Shown here: piece by piece, positions 48,301 through 55,244 of the stretch | Layout: the number at the start of each line of letters is the position of its first letter | Position numbering within the stretch: position 1 is the stretch's first letter | Source of the DNA: Neodontobutis hainanensis | Lineage: Eukaryota > Chordata > Actinopteri > Gobiiformes > Odontobutidae | Length of the DNA stretch: 64,000 nt | Reading direction: 5' to 3' | Assembly (NCBI GenBank): GCA_024349245.1 | Contig: JALDNG010000004.1 | Span: 5,760,001-5,824,000, forward strand | Made by a program: the position numbers and the translations under genes | The notes under the pieces: generated by a model | The model's database searches: none | The model's input: the letters and a program-made list of their open reading frames with translations, nothing else | What the model was told of the DNA's origin: nothing

Positions 48301-49334
48301 ACCTCATGTTCACGGAGATGCTTCTGCAGCTGGCTCTCAGTGGTAAAGGTCTGAGTACATATTGTGCACTTCTTGTCCTTGAGCTCTCCATCACTGAAAC
48401 CTTCACTTTTATTGGGATCTGCACCTTAGAGGGAAATCAAATACATTAAATTTAGGTCAAGAGGGTTTTCATGAGGTGTGACATGCCATCAGCCTTCTCA
48501 GTAGGCTACAGTGTTTGCAAACAAAGTATTTGGTTTCTAAAGGTGAAACATTTAAATATCTTTTTGTTTTATGCACAGTAGACCTATATGAAAATGAATT
48601 AAATTAGATTTTTTATTATTTGACATATTACTTGTAGCCATTGTCTTGACTAGTTAATGTAGGTGTCTCCGTTTTGAAACTATGCTATTGTCATTTTAAA
48701 TTCAATGTATGATTCCGTGTACATTCTTAATGGCTCATGCGTACTTTTACAAGATCTTGCAAATCAAACTAAATAAAATTAACAGTTGAGAACATGTTGA
48801 AATCCATTTGCTTCCATTTAAACAATATGCCAACTTTGCCAACAGAGTTCATTGTGCAACTGAGCACGTACGGACCTCTGTAGAACCAAAACAATGGACA
48901 GCATCTTAGCGTGTTAGCCTTAAGCTAACGATAGCCAACTGAGCTAGTTAGCAAGAATAGGCTAACAATAAATTACTAAATTAAAAGAGAAAAGCATAAA
49001 TGAACTATCGCTGCGAAACGACGCACATGTTACCCCTACGGACGCGAATTTAGACTGGAAGCCAATAAGACGAGCCACCGAAATGTTATTAATATCATTC
49101 CGCCTCAATCACTCCTTCGCCGCACAAAGCAAAGCCCACCCGCAATACTATATCCGGGGACTATATACACTACATTCAAGTAATAATAAATAAACTACGA
49201 AGCTGTTTGTCTGAACTATTCAAGAATATTTGAATAGCTCATAATCCTTATTTTTTATTGATTTTATTTTGGAACTAGTTACCTGTATCCTCGTTGCTTA
49301 TAACTCTCAGTTTGCGAGGACGGCCCCGCGGCAT
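19517..49334 (-). CDS. znf236: Zinc finger protein 236, 30 C2H2 fingers, 32 coding exons (1,832 aa)
   Basis: A nuclear, presumably DNA-binding poly-zinc-finger protein; the family's targets are poorly known. I placed 32 exons by open frame, splice site and phase. They total 5,499 nt with no frame conflict, close to human ZNF236 (about 1,845 aa). Thirty C2H2 fingers were counted: fingers 1-9 at residues ~45-305, 10-17 at ~450-728, 18-21 at ~922-1025, 22-25 at ~1115-1230, 26-30 at ~1640-1790. Non-finger regions: an asparagine- and lysine-bearing linker (exons 8-9), a Gln-rich acidic segment (exons 14-17), an acidic coiled-coil-like block (exon 20), and a 320-residue Ser/Thr/Gln region with repeated T-L-T-I strands (exons 23-28). 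The start ATG gives MPRGRPRKLRVISNEDT, an AT-hook-like GRP core. The gene runs convergent to mbp, as in human. Family identity is firm; exact ends of the first exon and UTRs are less sure. Confidence 0.95.
19642..21079 (-). other. znf236: znf236 intron 31
   Basis: A 1.44-kb intron with a reverse-oriented tRNA-SINE at about 20290-20522. Nothing else was recognised. Confidence 0.85.
20290..20522 (-). repeat. tRNA-derived SINE, reverse copy 3
   Basis: Read on the minus strand: tRNA-like head with box B (reverse complement of GGAATCGAACC, 20463-20473), core 'tgtccttgggcaagacactt' with 'aaccc', then 'gtcgctttgagtgaaag' and the tail 'ttggataaaagcgtctgct' with 'aaataaa'. That 3' tail is a hallmark of many teleost SINE/LINE families and differs from the tail of the copy at 16046. 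Confidence 0.9.
21080..21253 (-). CDS. znf236: znf236 exon 31 (fingers 29-30, residues 1734-1792)
   Basis: Acceptor ttgtttggcag, phase 1; donor GTAAGC. Finger 29 (CTQCDKAFNQKSALQVH...) and finger 30 (CEVCNIRFTQKSNMKHH...) are joined by a HSGKKPFKC linker. The helices NQKSALQ and TQKSNMK pair with fingers 7 and 8. Confidence 0.95.
21254..22014 (-). other. znf236: znf236 intron 30
   Basis: 761 bases, AT-rich, with an A run near 21424-21440. No other feature seen. Confidence 0.85.
22015..22144 (-). CDS. znf236: znf236 exon 30 (end of finger 27, finger 28; residues 1691-1734)
   Basis: Acceptor atctgtcaacag; donor GTAGAA. EHERVH completes finger 27 begun in exon 29; then a PSPSSQKPRVF linker (human has the same SSQKPRVF) and finger 28, CCSCAKAFAKRSQLERH. 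It ends in the linker HTG codon, phase 1. Confidence 0.94.
22145..23110 (-). other. znf236: znf236 intron 29
   Basis: 966 bases, AT-rich. The exon-29 frame runs on past its donor into this intron, which has no coding signature of its own. Confidence 0.85.
23111..23305 (-). CDS. znf236: znf236 exon 29 (fingers 26 and 27; residues 1626-1690)
   Basis: Acceptor gtgacccag; donor GTAAGA; phase 0 at both ends. Finger 26 is CFYCNQMFQNANSLRRH with a longer C-terminal H spacing (CKQAH). Finger 27 begins with a C-C-V-C knuckle and FKRATHLK and finishes in exon 30. Confidence 0.94.
23472..23549 (-). CDS. znf236: znf236 exon 28 (residues 1600-1625)
   Basis: 78 nt, phase 0. Acceptor cattgtctgcag; donor GTAAGC. 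Encodes GQTFPAVLNDPTLPGQ and ends GQQVIL, matching human QQFPALLTDPSLSGQ ... PQVIL. No finger. Confidence 0.9.
23630..23784 (-). CDS. znf236: znf236 exon 27 (residues 1548-1599)
   Basis: Acceptor ttgtctcctctcag; donor GTACCA. Carries GSVTLTLADAQGMLDGVTLN, nearly the same as human ASVTLTLADTQGML. Part of the Ser/Thr/Gln-rich region of repeated hydrophobic strands. Confidence 0.92.
23785..25523 (-). other. znf236: znf236 intron 26
   Basis: 1.74 kb of AT-rich sequence. Short open frames on either strand have no splice context or recognisable content. No repeat with clear ends was found. Confidence 0.8.
25524..25682 (-). CDS. znf236: znf236 exon 26 (residues 1495-1548)
   Basis: Acceptor aactttccag; donor GTTAGC. 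Polar segment with NATLTITNDHLLPQSPAN, another copy of the T-L-T-I motif. No finger. Confidence 0.9.
25900..26091 (-). CDS. znf236: znf236 exon 25 (residues 1431-1495)
   Basis: Acceptor gataatacag; donor GTATAG. Contains SQDLSHVMSSSGLVS, then QEITFTFNNSSLTQALAQVQ and SQEITLTIS. Human ZNF236 has the same pair (HEITLTINNSSL, QEITLTIS). Gln/Ala-rich. Confidence 0.92.
26178..26409 (-). CDS. znf236: znf236 exon 24 (residues 1354-1431)
   Basis: Acceptor gctcacttccag; donor GTGTGT. Starts [20 protein letters not shown] (human [20 protein letters not shown]) and ends VQDAA. Gln-rich, no finger. Confidence 0.93.
26821..26966 (-). CDS. znf236: znf236 exon 23 (residues 1305-1353), NAGNAG acceptor
   Basis: Donor GTTACA. 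Encodes GDLTVSLSDGLTTLEGIQLQ, then PNVQISGIDTSNINNITLQ, very close to human. The acceptor reads ttctGCAGCAG, so exons starting at 26966 or 26963 differ by one Ala; the longer form fits the human length. Confidence 0.92.
26967..27775 (-). other. znf236: znf236 intron 22
   Basis: 809 bases. No additional feature recognised. Confidence 0.85.
27776..28201 (-). CDS. znf236: znf236 exon 22 (fingers 24-25 and following tail; residues 1163-1305)
   Basis: The largest coding exon (426 nt). Acceptor gtctctttccag; donor GTTTGT. Finger 24 CHMCNTSFSTKGSLKVH..., finger 25 CPFCELRFRTSGHRKTH..., then a basic/Ser-rich stretch and GLDQNLLQPGLVGQAILPAS, almost identical to human. Confidence 0.95.
28309..28412 (-). 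CDS. znf236: znf236 exon 21 (end of finger 22, finger 23; residues 1128-1163)
   Basis: Acceptor ttattctttag; donor GTTTTT (weak consensus). Completes finger 22 (HIRIH), then TGERPYKC and finger 23 CDECDKTFTVKSTLDSH.... Ends in the Gly codon of the finger linker, phase 1. Confidence 0.93.
28413..29238 (-). other. znf236: znf236 intron 20
   Basis: 826 bases, AT-rich. Splits finger 22. No feature recognised. Confidence 0.85.
29239..29530 (-). CDS. znf236: znf236 exon 20 (acidic block and start of finger 22; residues 1031-1128)
   Basis: Acceptor actagtcgcag; donor GTAATG. An acidic run (HPEEEEDDEDEDQ) is followed by GIITFTEEQTAALAKDP and SERILAQSAAERDRVSEIKD, a charged likely coiled-coil segment conserved in human. 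The exon ends inside finger 22 at KKPSDLV-R, phase 2. Confidence 0.93.
29634..29810 (-). CDS. znf236: znf236 exon 19 (fingers 20-21; residues 972-1031)
   Basis: Acceptor caactgccag; donor GTAAGG. Finger 20 CNVCDATFTTNGSLSRH... and finger 21 CSICDESFRTSLLFKKH.... The linker between them is HIKSYKC, lacking the usual proline. Confidence 0.93.
30164..30315 (-). CDS. znf236: znf236 exon 18 (fingers 18-19; residues 921-972)
   Basis: Acceptor ctctgttttag; donor GTGAGC. Finger 18 CSWCKKGFKKSSHLKQH... and finger 19 CHLCGRSFVSAGVLKAH... with a standard TGEKPF linker. Ends in the linker Gly codon, phase 1. Confidence 0.94.
31099..32975 (+). pseudogene. Nested decayed multi-exon gene in znf236 intron 17, product unknown
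   Basis: Protein-like segments sit between plausible splice sites on the plus strand: HSLLRPFMKEPLQLGWRLPS (31099-31171, then GTAAGA), a segment with HLPAQVKAEDMTDLLLKESK (about 31300-31388), NPNVSKEIDEEVKPLNL then GTAAGA (about 31524), DVINALRMRDGVFLLVPEIM after acceptor gatgtag with donor GTAAGT (about 31589-31663), and a long last exon from about 31780. That exon has LNPKVFQGLWLPPSNTFL and DQMALTVLERISKLYQEHSL, then a low-complexity Pro/Ser/Glu region and a C-terminus RGFNSIFSWLRKNICCC before TGA at about 32943. AATAAA follows at 32970-32975. At least three frame breaks (near 31815, 32265 and 32370) and in-frame stops show decay. Introns are kept, so it is not a processed copy. I do not recognise the family; the Cys-rich C-terminus could have been lipid-modified. 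Confidence 0.6.
33201..33343. repeat. AT-rich palindrome with embedded tandem 40-mers
   Basis: Begins gaattcaatatatatata and ends tatatatatattgaattc, so its ends are inverted copies. Inside are two nearly identical units of about 40 bases (…acatatacacatatatatt…) and a (TA)n run of about 60 bases. Lies 0.2 kb beyond the nested pseudogene. Confidence 0.85.
33703..33803 (-). CDS. znf236: znf236 exon 17 (residues 888-921)
   Basis: Acceptor ctgtaattgtag; donor GTTTAC (phase 2). Polar/acidic: TNGLLQNSQSELHLTTETQD then YQEDSEDNSKRAH. The corresponding human stretch ends EDNEDQSRRSYRC just before the same finger. Confidence 0.88.
33954..34093 (-). CDS. znf236: znf236 exon 16 (residues 841-887)
   Basis: Acceptor tttccatttag; donor GTATGT. 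FTITDPSYNQNQFSAVQQLQ then DSSTLESQALSSSYH, matching human [20 protein letters not shown] / DSSTLESQALS. Gln-rich, no finger. Confidence 0.92.
34368..34469 (-). CDS. znf236: znf236 exon 15 (residues 807-841)
   Basis: Acceptor gatgttacag; donor GTGCCA. Encodes DSYVNTQHSLPQNMSQFETS then ALPQSGFDQQALTQ. Low-complexity linker; assigned by phase (1/1) and position. Confidence 0.85.
34670..34902 (-). CDS. znf236: znf236 exon 14 (residues 729-807)
   Basis: Acceptor cattacatcag; donor GTAAGA. Starts YELAQQLQ as in human, then IQVEIEGGSLQQ and an acidic/Gln-rich segment ending DQPLIQGE. No finger; a candidate activation-type region. Confidence 0.92.
34982..35242 (-). CDS. znf236: znf236 exon 13 (end of finger 14, fingers 15-17; residues 642-729)
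   Basis: Acceptor aaccttcaccccag; donor GTTTGG, phase 2. Fingers CVQCSRGFSSSGVLKAH..., CLMCDTTFTTSGSLRRH..., CPYCQKTFKSSPNCRKH.... LRPYMCPYCQKTFK is identical to human. Confidence 0.95.
35243..36113 (-). other. znf236: znf236 intron 12
   Basis: 871 bases splitting finger 14. AT-rich; nothing recognised. Confidence 0.85.
36114..36246 (-). CDS. znf236: znf236 exon 12 (start of finger 14; residues 598-642)
   Basis: Acceptor gtgtgtaacag; donor GTTAGA, phase 2. SQNSRLAFQQYLDVVGNDRP leads into finger 14 (CQFCSKAYKKSSHLKQH). The Y in place of F is shared with human (HRAYKKSCHLKQH). Confidence 0.93.
36370..36573 (-). CDS. znf236: znf236 exon 11 (finger 13; residues 530-598)
   Basis: Acceptor ttttccctcctag; donor GTAAGT, phase 1. 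Finger 13 CPHCDKIFRTSGHRKTH..., a lysine-rich stretch (QQKKHKFPRKTNKAK, a possible nuclear localisation signal), then LPLPDIPLQEPILITDFG, almost identical to human. Confidence 0.94.
36574..37191 (-). other. znf236: znf236 intron 10
   Basis: 618 bases, AT-rich; nothing recognised. Confidence 0.85.
37192..37464 (-). CDS. znf236: znf236 exon 10 (fingers 10-12; residues 439-530)
   Basis: Acceptor tttttccccag; donor GTAAGA, phase 1. GSIREENGVRWHGCPYC is near identical to human. Three fingers: CPYCSKEFKKPSDLVRH..., CKQCFRAFAVKSTLTAH..., CQSCLKCFSTSGSMKVH.... The exon ends in the HTG linker codon. Confidence 0.96.
37465..37921 (-). other. znf236: znf236 intron 9
   Basis: 457 bases, about 200 of which are a reverse-oriented tRNA-SINE. 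Confidence 0.85.
37557..37752 (-). repeat. tRNA-derived SINE, reverse copy 4
   Basis: Read on the minus strand: head 'gctcagtggtagagtggtcg', box B (reverse complement of GGAATCGAACC, 37694-37704), core 'tgtccatgggcaggacactt' and a truncated tail 'aagcgtcagccaaatgaat'. Short repeats 'acatttacatttacattt' flank the A/T end. Same family as copy 3. Confidence 0.88.
37922..38108 (-). CDS. znf236: znf236 exon 9 (residues 377-439)
   Basis: Acceptor tatctccccag; donor GTATGT, phase 1. QALENSGLSVVQPEENATPR (human QALENSGLSSIPAA), an Asn/Ser run, then EKKRSIFKKPIQMP. Basic linker, no finger. Confidence 0.91.
38204..38377 (-). CDS. znf236: znf236 exon 8 (residues 319-376)
   Basis: Acceptor gttgtttcacag; donor GTGAGT; phase 0 at both ends. 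AVTDVIQQLLELSEQ and INQDILQ match human AVSDVIQQLLELSEP and INQDILQ. Separated from exon 9 by an intron of only 95 bases. Confidence 0.93.
38378..38875 (-). other. znf236: znf236 intron 7
   Basis: 498 bases; nothing recognised. Confidence 0.85.
38876..38995 (-). CDS. znf236: znf236 exon 7 (finger 9; residues 279-318)
   Basis: Acceptor gtcctcttacag; donor GTAAGA; phase 0. Finger 9 CMDCSCVFKKLGSLNAH...H with HISKMH spacing matches human [22 protein letters not shown]. Confidence 0.93.
39873..40486. mobile_element. Non-autonomous hAT element, 614 bp, intact ends
   Basis: Terminal inverted repeats CAGTCATTCCCAAACT and (reverse complement of the right end) CAGGGTTTTTCAAACT, with a perfect 8-bp target duplication ATCTATGG at 39865-39872 and 40487-40494. 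The left end 'aaactgtggtccgcggacc' is a widespread hAT (Charlie-like) terminus. There is no transposase frame, so it needed a helper. Confidence 0.92.
41838..43354 (+). mobile_element. Internally decayed hAT element, 1,517 bp, with BED-finger remnant
   Basis: Ends CAGTGGTGGAATGTAACG and the reverse complement CAGTGGTGGAGGAAGTACTT; perfect 8-bp target duplication GATAAATA at 41830-41837 and 43355-43362. Subterminal DNA is full of ACTTAAGTA-type repeats in both orientations, typical of this fish hAT group. Plus-strand transposase remnants start near 42189. The catalytic region is gone. Confidence 0.92.
42189..42390 (+). pseudogene. Frameshifted N-terminal part of hAT transposase with BED zinc finger
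   Basis: An ATG at 42189 opens MDEEPTTSTELELVPCSSDS. About 100 bases on, in another frame, comes WRFQCVNCLPQREELLAFKK, and in a third frame PSNLKKHIEVRH. Together they show the BED-type pattern: aromatic residues, C-x2-C (codons at 42302 and 42311), then H-x4-H (42370 and 42385). BED fingers bind transposon ends. At least two frame breaks make it non-functional. Confidence 0.7.
45480..45652 (-). CDS. znf236: znf236 exon 6 (fingers 7-8; residues 221-278)
   Basis: Acceptor gttttttctcag; donor GTAAGG. GERPFKC then finger 7 CTHCGKAFNQKVVLQTH... and finger 8 CMFCPASFSQKGNLHSH...; ends VQRVHSE as in human. Confidence 0.95.
45653..46412 (-). other. znf236: znf236 intron 5
   Basis: 760 bases, AT-rich; nothing recognised. 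Confidence 0.85.
46413..46543 (-). CDS. znf236: znf236 exon 5 (finger 6; residues 177-221)
   Basis: Acceptor ttactgccacag; donor GTAAGA. STSRNYKKNIDRSGFSNS (human SSTRSYNRNIDRSGFTYS), then finger 6 CLHCGKTFKKPSQLVRH.... Enters in phase 2, which fixes the exon-4 donor at 46880. Confidence 0.94.
46544..46880 (-). other. znf236: znf236 intron 4
   Basis: 337 bases. Begins GTCAGAG on the minus strand. The exon-4 frame stays open about 12 codons past the donor, so a longer exon could be drawn by mistake. Confidence 0.8.
46881..47059 (-). CDS. znf236: znf236 exon 4 (fingers 4-5; residues 118-177)
   Basis: Acceptor ctcttgtag. Finger 4 CVECGDEFVLQSQLSLH... and finger 5 CKMCNEELKTSALLKEH.... The donor GAG|GTCAGAG was preferred over a downstream GTAAAA because only it gives the phase needed by exon 5 and the human-like KMR junction. 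Confidence 0.92.
47148..47312 (-). CDS. znf236: znf236 exon 3 (fingers 2-3; residues 63-117)
   Basis: Acceptor ctcccccatttgcag; donor GTTTGT; phase 0. Finger 2 CDECTKSFNVEFNLTLH... and finger 3 CPVCRKKFSRIASLKSH...; ends LHEKEE as in human. Confidence 0.95.
47313..48290 (-). other. znf236: znf236 intron 2, GC-AG type
   Basis: 978 bases. Its donor reads AAG|GCAAGT rather than GT. No gene or repeat recognised inside. Confidence 0.8.
48291..48424 (-). CDS. znf236: znf236 exon 2 (finger 1; residues 18-62)
   Basis: Acceptor atttccctctaag, phase 1; donor GCAAGT (non-canonical). GADPNKSEGFSDGELKDKK precedes finger 1 CTICTQTFTTESQLQKH..., and the exon ends HEVNDK so the splice gives DKPHRC as in human. 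Confidence 0.92.
48425..49282 (-). other. znf236: znf236 intron 1
   Basis: 858 bases. The part near exon 1 (about 48840-49150) is richer in CpG than the bulk of the window, in keeping with a promoter-proximal region. Confidence 0.75.
49283..49334 (-). CDS. znf236: znf236 exon 1 (residues 1-18)
   Basis: The ATG (plus-strand cat at 49332-49334) opens MPRGRPRKLRVISNEDT and the exon ends G|GTAACT, phase 1, exactly what exon 2 needs. The CpG-rich setting supports it. The GRPRK core resembles an AT-hook. The start is inferred; an extra upstream coding exon is unlikely but not excluded. Confidence 0.8.
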
Positions 49335-49420
49335 AGTTCCAGTATTGAGGGCGGGTGTGCTGTGAACAATTTGCTTTTCAAAATGGCGACTCCGTCATAT
49401 AGGCAACAGTGCATCAAGAA
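49335..49420 (-). promoter_or_regulatory. znf236: znf236 5' UTR / core promoter region with YY1-like site
   Basis: CpG-containing sequence right upstream of the znf236 start. AAAATGGCGAC at 49380-49390 (plus strand) is close to the YY1 motif often found just downstream of vertebrate transcription starts. It points away from znf236, so it may serve a divergent transcript. No TATA box. Confidence 0.45.
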
Positions 49421-52400
49421 AGAGGCACAGCTTCACGGACTAGGGAGACATCTACTGTTTGCTTTATTGAACATACATCAAATACACTTTCTCGCGGTAA
49501 TAGAGTTATAATAATTAGTAACATAAATTTACGTAGGCCTAATAGCATGTATTTGATTTACATAATTTTGTTATTTGATCATTGTATTTTATTGAGATTA
49601 ATCAACTAGCTTAAGTTAACTGCTAGCCGTGTGGAAAACAGGTAGGCATAATTGGTAAAAAATAAATAAATATGGGCCTGGCCTATTCTACTTGACGTGT
49701 GGTCTAAAATAATAGGCCTAGATGAATTAATCATGTACTAATGTAGGTCTATAAAATATGAAGCCTAATTTTGTAGTAGTTTGGTAATCATCTTACACCA
49801 GTAGAGGGAGGCAATAGGTTATGAATTATTTGTCTCCGTTACGACCAAAAAATATAGGTAGGCTATAAAAATAATATTGGTCTTTTTACAGCAATAATCG
49901 CCCACAGCCTAGTGCTATTCCTATTTACTATGTCAGAAGAATATGCACCTAAAACAGTGCATGTGCATTATTGCAATGGCACATGGATAGAATATTGCAG
50001 TGTGTAATTATCAGTATTATATATATAGATTAGATTTCCATTAAAACTGTTGTATTGGTTTGAATCAAGAGGATCGACCAGTGGTTTTTAACAAGACAAG
50101 GTTGCAGTAGGCTTGCCTTATCTTAAATCACAGCACACACCAGGACTATGCTGCTGTATTTTTATGCCTATAAATAGATGACCATCTGTTGTAGGAATCT
50201 ATCTTTTGCAGGATGAAAATCATATGGTAAGCTTGATTGCCTCAACAACATTTTATCTGAGATAAGCCCCTAGGTGAAATGGTATGACTGTTTGTTACTT
50301 AGTTCTCAAATAAAAAGACCCCACCCCCTTGACTTTCTGTGACTACACAGCCAACTATAAGTGCATGTTCATTGTGTAAGAACATCTGTTCCTGCCAGGC
50401 TGCCACTTGCTCTGCTTGTCCCCTAGTGGCTGCACAGGCCACTGATCTCACCACTGAAAACAAAAGACTGGACATCATTCTGACCTTGTGGAATTGTCCA
50501 CACCCCTCTTTCCTCCCTGTGCATTTATTTCTCTCTCCATTTCTCTTTCCTGTTAGCACAGCCAGGAGAGTGATCAATCATTAAAATTGACATATGCTGT
50601 AGGAGTGGGATTGTCAGTGGGATTGCCTATCTCTCCAGAAGATATTGTAAATCCATCTAGTGAAAAAACATGCTGAAACTGGTATCTGTTGTTATTGTTG
50701 ATCCCCAACCCCTGTCTTGTCGTCGATTCTAACAAGCCACATTAACAATACTGACATCAATGATACTGGTTGCACTTTTCCACAGACAAGGCTAGACATG
50801 ACTCAGACTTGACAATGTGCTGCTCATTTGTACCACTTTGCACATGAGGTATCTAATGACTGTATCTTATGAAAAACTCTGCTGAAATTAATGTTTTGGT
50901 TAACAGTAAGAGTAACTGACAACATTTTACTTACTTTAATTTTAATTTTAGTTTACTGAATAGAACGCACTAATTATTTTTCTTAAACCAAGACACTGTT
51001 GTCTGTGGATTTGCTCCTGCCTCACACAGAACAAGACAAAGAGACCACACTGCCATCTGAAACAAAGGGTAAATTCACAGACATAATATTCTCTGTATGT
51101 AGCACAAGGCGATTCCTCAGTAATGGGGGAGATTGGGTGACAGGTCTTACCATGACCCTCAGAATGACCTTGTTCAGTAACATTTCACATCCTGCCACTA
51201 CTTCTTCTCCCAGGTATGGCAGACTCTCCCCCCTGTGCTGTCAGAGAGCATCATCCCGATCCATGAAACCAATCATTCTTCAGCATCGTGAAAACAGCAT
51301 CTGACAGCCATGGTCGTCATGGGCGCCCTCTCCTGTGACCATCCTCGATGGGGGACCGACAAGGTGAGGCCATTCTCAGCAACACTCTCTGGATTAAATT
51401 GTGCCTTTATGAAGTCACTCTTGGCATGCATGTATACAGTGTTCATTCTTATATTAGCAGCAGTGAGCAGGTAAAATATAAAACCGGCATTATGATTTAA
51501 ATTCAATTAACAATGAGATAATGTTGCTGAAATATGTGTCATGATAATATCAGTCATCAGTACATATGGAGTAAATGAGTGAATGTTCTAATATGATTTG
51601 TATCAAAGACAAAATGATTCTCCAGTATTACTTGGATGATTACACATGAATTAAACTTTTACAAAACTGTTACAAAATTTGTATTAGTTTAGTCAAAGTT
51701 GTAGTTTACACTTTTTTGACAGTGTTTAAGGAAAAAGGATGTGTAGATTAGGGAGTTGTTTCTGCATATCTACCATTAAGCCTCCCACATAGTGTTATGG
51801 AGAGGGGGTGGGGAGAGTGGCAGTATTTTACAAAACCCTGAAAGCCAATCAAAACATATGCCCATGTTTAAGACTTAAGATAAATTTGAGCCAGTAAAAA
51901 GTGAAGCCCAATTCATGGTCAGCTGTGCTGGAAAAGACAAAATAGCAACGCAGGAGTGTTTTGTAATCAATAATGCATGGCTGTCCATCTTTGGTAAGAG
52001 AAAGCCTCACCAAACACACATTTCAAACTGAAGGTCAGCAGAGCAACTTGTACATCCCTACATACAGCTGCTTTACACTAGGAAGCAAAGGTAAATAAAA
52101 AGATAACAATGCATTTTTATTTTAGGGATTTTATAAGCAAATAGTACTTTATATTGATAAAGGATTTTTCACTTAGCACTTTCAGGTTGGATAATCTGAT
52201 GTCAAATCTAATTTTATAATTAGTCATACAATAAAAAAAATGTTATCTGCTTTGCTAATTGTGAGTTATTGGAGTACCAATATTGTAATTTGCTGTAATT
52301 AGTTATCCCTGTTATAAACCTATCCTCACTAAACAAACCCATCCGTTTTGTCCAGATTATTGTTAAATATTTATCCCTCCCTATCCCTACTGCACTATGC

Positions 52401-55166
52401 CAGTATGCACATCACCTGGGTTTGCAGCCATCGTCCGTATTGATTTCAAGCTGGCTTCCACACATCTGGATGTTAAATTATTCTGACCCTGCACAGCCTC
52501 TTCTTTTGCCACTAAATACAAATATTCACTAAAAATAACCCCTAGTCAGCCTTTGTACACAACCATACAGTCTATACTCACCTGAGATTTCCTGAATGCA
52601 ATGCACATAGACAAAAACACAATACCACTGATGCTTACATGTGGACATTTATACAGTAGTATGAGTGTTGTGCTAATGCTTGAATACAACTACAAGAAAT
52701 GGGTGGCCCCATGACAGTCCAGATCAATTATACACCATTAAAAGGCTGGTCCCAGAACAGCCATGGAGACTTACTAATGTTGTTCTCTCCTCTGCATGAT
52801 GCTAACAAAATTCATCTTCTCCCTCATCCAAACCTAATTACAGGTAGAGATGCACTGTGTGAGATGAAAAGCTGGGAGACGCTTTGATGGATGGCAGGTT
52901 CCTGCAAAACAGAGCAAACAGGTAATTAACATGACAATAGGGATGAGGCAGGGGGCTCATACAAAGACACAGGGTTAGTGGTTGTGGGTATGTGAGCTGA
53001 GATGTGCATATATATGTGTGTAAGGGGGACAAAAACTCTAAAAATAAAGCAAGGTGGAAGTAGAGTTTGAAAACTTTAATGGGATTTGTGTGCAGTGTGT
53101 GAAATTGACAAAACAGTGCAGAAGAATTGCATAAAGGGTGACCTGCCACTTAAAAGAGGTGTTGAAACCTTGTGCAGGAATAAATAATTTATTTCTAGAC
53201 AAAGTATACCTCATTTATTGTTCATGGCAGCATATTTATGGTTGAATCATAAAGATGTGATTGCTGTATCAGTTGTAATTGTTCAGTGCATCTACTTTTT
53301 TTTTTTTTAATATCTCCCCTTGCAAGCCACAACAGAAAATTTTAACATAAAAAACATGCAATAAGAAGCAAGAGCATCAAAACATGTTCTAATTGTTTTG
53401 AACATAAACTTTTGTATTAGTAAATTAAAACTCATTACAATCAGTGTACAGGGAATCAACTCTGTGTGATGTCTGAGGATAAAGGATTCACCTCATTAGT
53501 ATTCTGTGTCCCAGAGTCAATATGTGCCATATTAAGTGATTATAGTCTTTCATGTGACAGCATTGGTTTATTTGCAAAAGTATGTATAGCCCTTTGTTCA
53601 GTTAAAAAAATCCATAACCCCACTTAATTGTCATGTCCTAGTTGTTTAAGTAAAACTTTAAATACATTCTCTTAACATGGTGTAATATGTTTCAGGTAGA
53701 GCCTATTGTAAGAACAACCGGAGGGTCTGTTAACTTCAACTGCATTCAGATCCAAACACACAAGCAATTGCTCTTAAAGCCCCCCTTGACGGGATGTCAC
53801 ATGACACAGTAAGTCCCTTTCTGAGGCAGAAATATTCTTGCAGGATTATAATTGCGAACAAGACTCCTTTGTTTTGGATTTTAGTCCAGCAAACCTTGTT
53901 CTCGCAATGTATTTCACTTCCTCAAAACTTATTTTCTACCAAATAAATATAATTATTCACTATTTTAGTCTGTGATTAATTGTGAAGACAAGCAAAGACA
54001 ACATTATCTGACTGTAAATACCAAAACCACATAACAATTTAACAAAAATACCGCACTAAAAATATTGAGACATAACAATAACCTAAGCGAAATACCAAGC
54101 TACATGTCTATTTAGCACAATAAGGCGCAGAATAGTGAGAATAAGAGGGAGGCTTTCAAGAGGGACGCTCTGAAACTTCCAATGCACATTTGTCATGCTT
54201 TTATGTGATTTACAAATGAGAGGCATGCAGGCATTGTCCAGGAGACCAAGAGGGAGTAGTTTTCAGTGTGAGGAGCTTTGTGTGTCCCTGCCTACCCTCA
54301 GCATATAGATGGAAATGGAGATTGTGCTGTGCGTCATCAATGGTCATTAAAACAGGAGATACAGCAGACCCACTTGTTTTATATAGCAATGAAGAGAATA
54401 ATGTTGTGGTCCTGGTGATGTTTTTCTTAGTCAGTTCTTTCATTGTAGCAAATGATGAAATGCACACTTTGAATGTAAATACAAAGAAAAAGGGAGGAAT
54501 TAGAGATGATTGAAGTGTAATGATAATCCCTTTGGGGCCTTGTAAGCTATAAAATGTAATTGAAATAGTGTTCATTCACTTATGTTTACTTCACAGCGCC
54601 TCCCTTGACACCCCACCCACTCATTCCCATGCACCTACTCCCCTCAAACACAAGCTCTCATCTGTAACCACATAATAACACTCAATATCTCCAGTAAACA
54701 CATCTATACTTGATGAGGATTTTTGACTCATTTATTGTGACTTTTATTCAGAATAGCAGGGGTGGCTTGTTTTGGTCAGGCAGCCCTTGAACAAAGATGA
54801 GAGGGAAGGGTTAGAGAAAAAAAGAGACAGGGGAAGAGGGAGGAGGGACAATCTAAAAAAGCACCCATCCCCCATCTGACAAAAACGCAGACTTGCCATT
54901 ATTTACTCTCTCACCTTCCTTTATAAAGGCCAAAGTTATTGTAAACTTTTTAAACTCAAAATATCCATTATCACTATGATGCAAACAATGACTGTAGAAG
55001 GCCCTTATGCCGTCAATGGATGCAAAACACATACACTTGTCCTGACTTGTGTATTTTTGTTCCCTGTGGCAATAACTTGAGTCATTTCTCAGTAAGTTTT
55101 GCTGCTTGAGGCAGCAAACAGGTTTTATTTAACAGTGAAGTGTGATACCATCAAGAAAGTGTTCCA

Positions 55167-55170
<4 letters not shown>

Positions 55171-55240
<70 letters not shown>
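55171..55240. repeat. (TA)35 microsatellite
   Basis: Uninterrupted TA dinucleotide run of 70 bases. It creates false Tyr-Ile open frames on the plus strand. Confidence 0.97.

Positions 55241-55244
<4 letters not shown>

Noticed and set aside
51000..51304. 101-codon plus-strand open frame upstream of znf236
   Set aside because: No domain, no splice logic and ordinary composition for spacer DNA.
54210..54575. Open frames of 81-121 codons on both strands near 54.4 kb
   Set aside because: Both strands open by chance in AT-rich DNA; no conserved motif, no splice sites of note.
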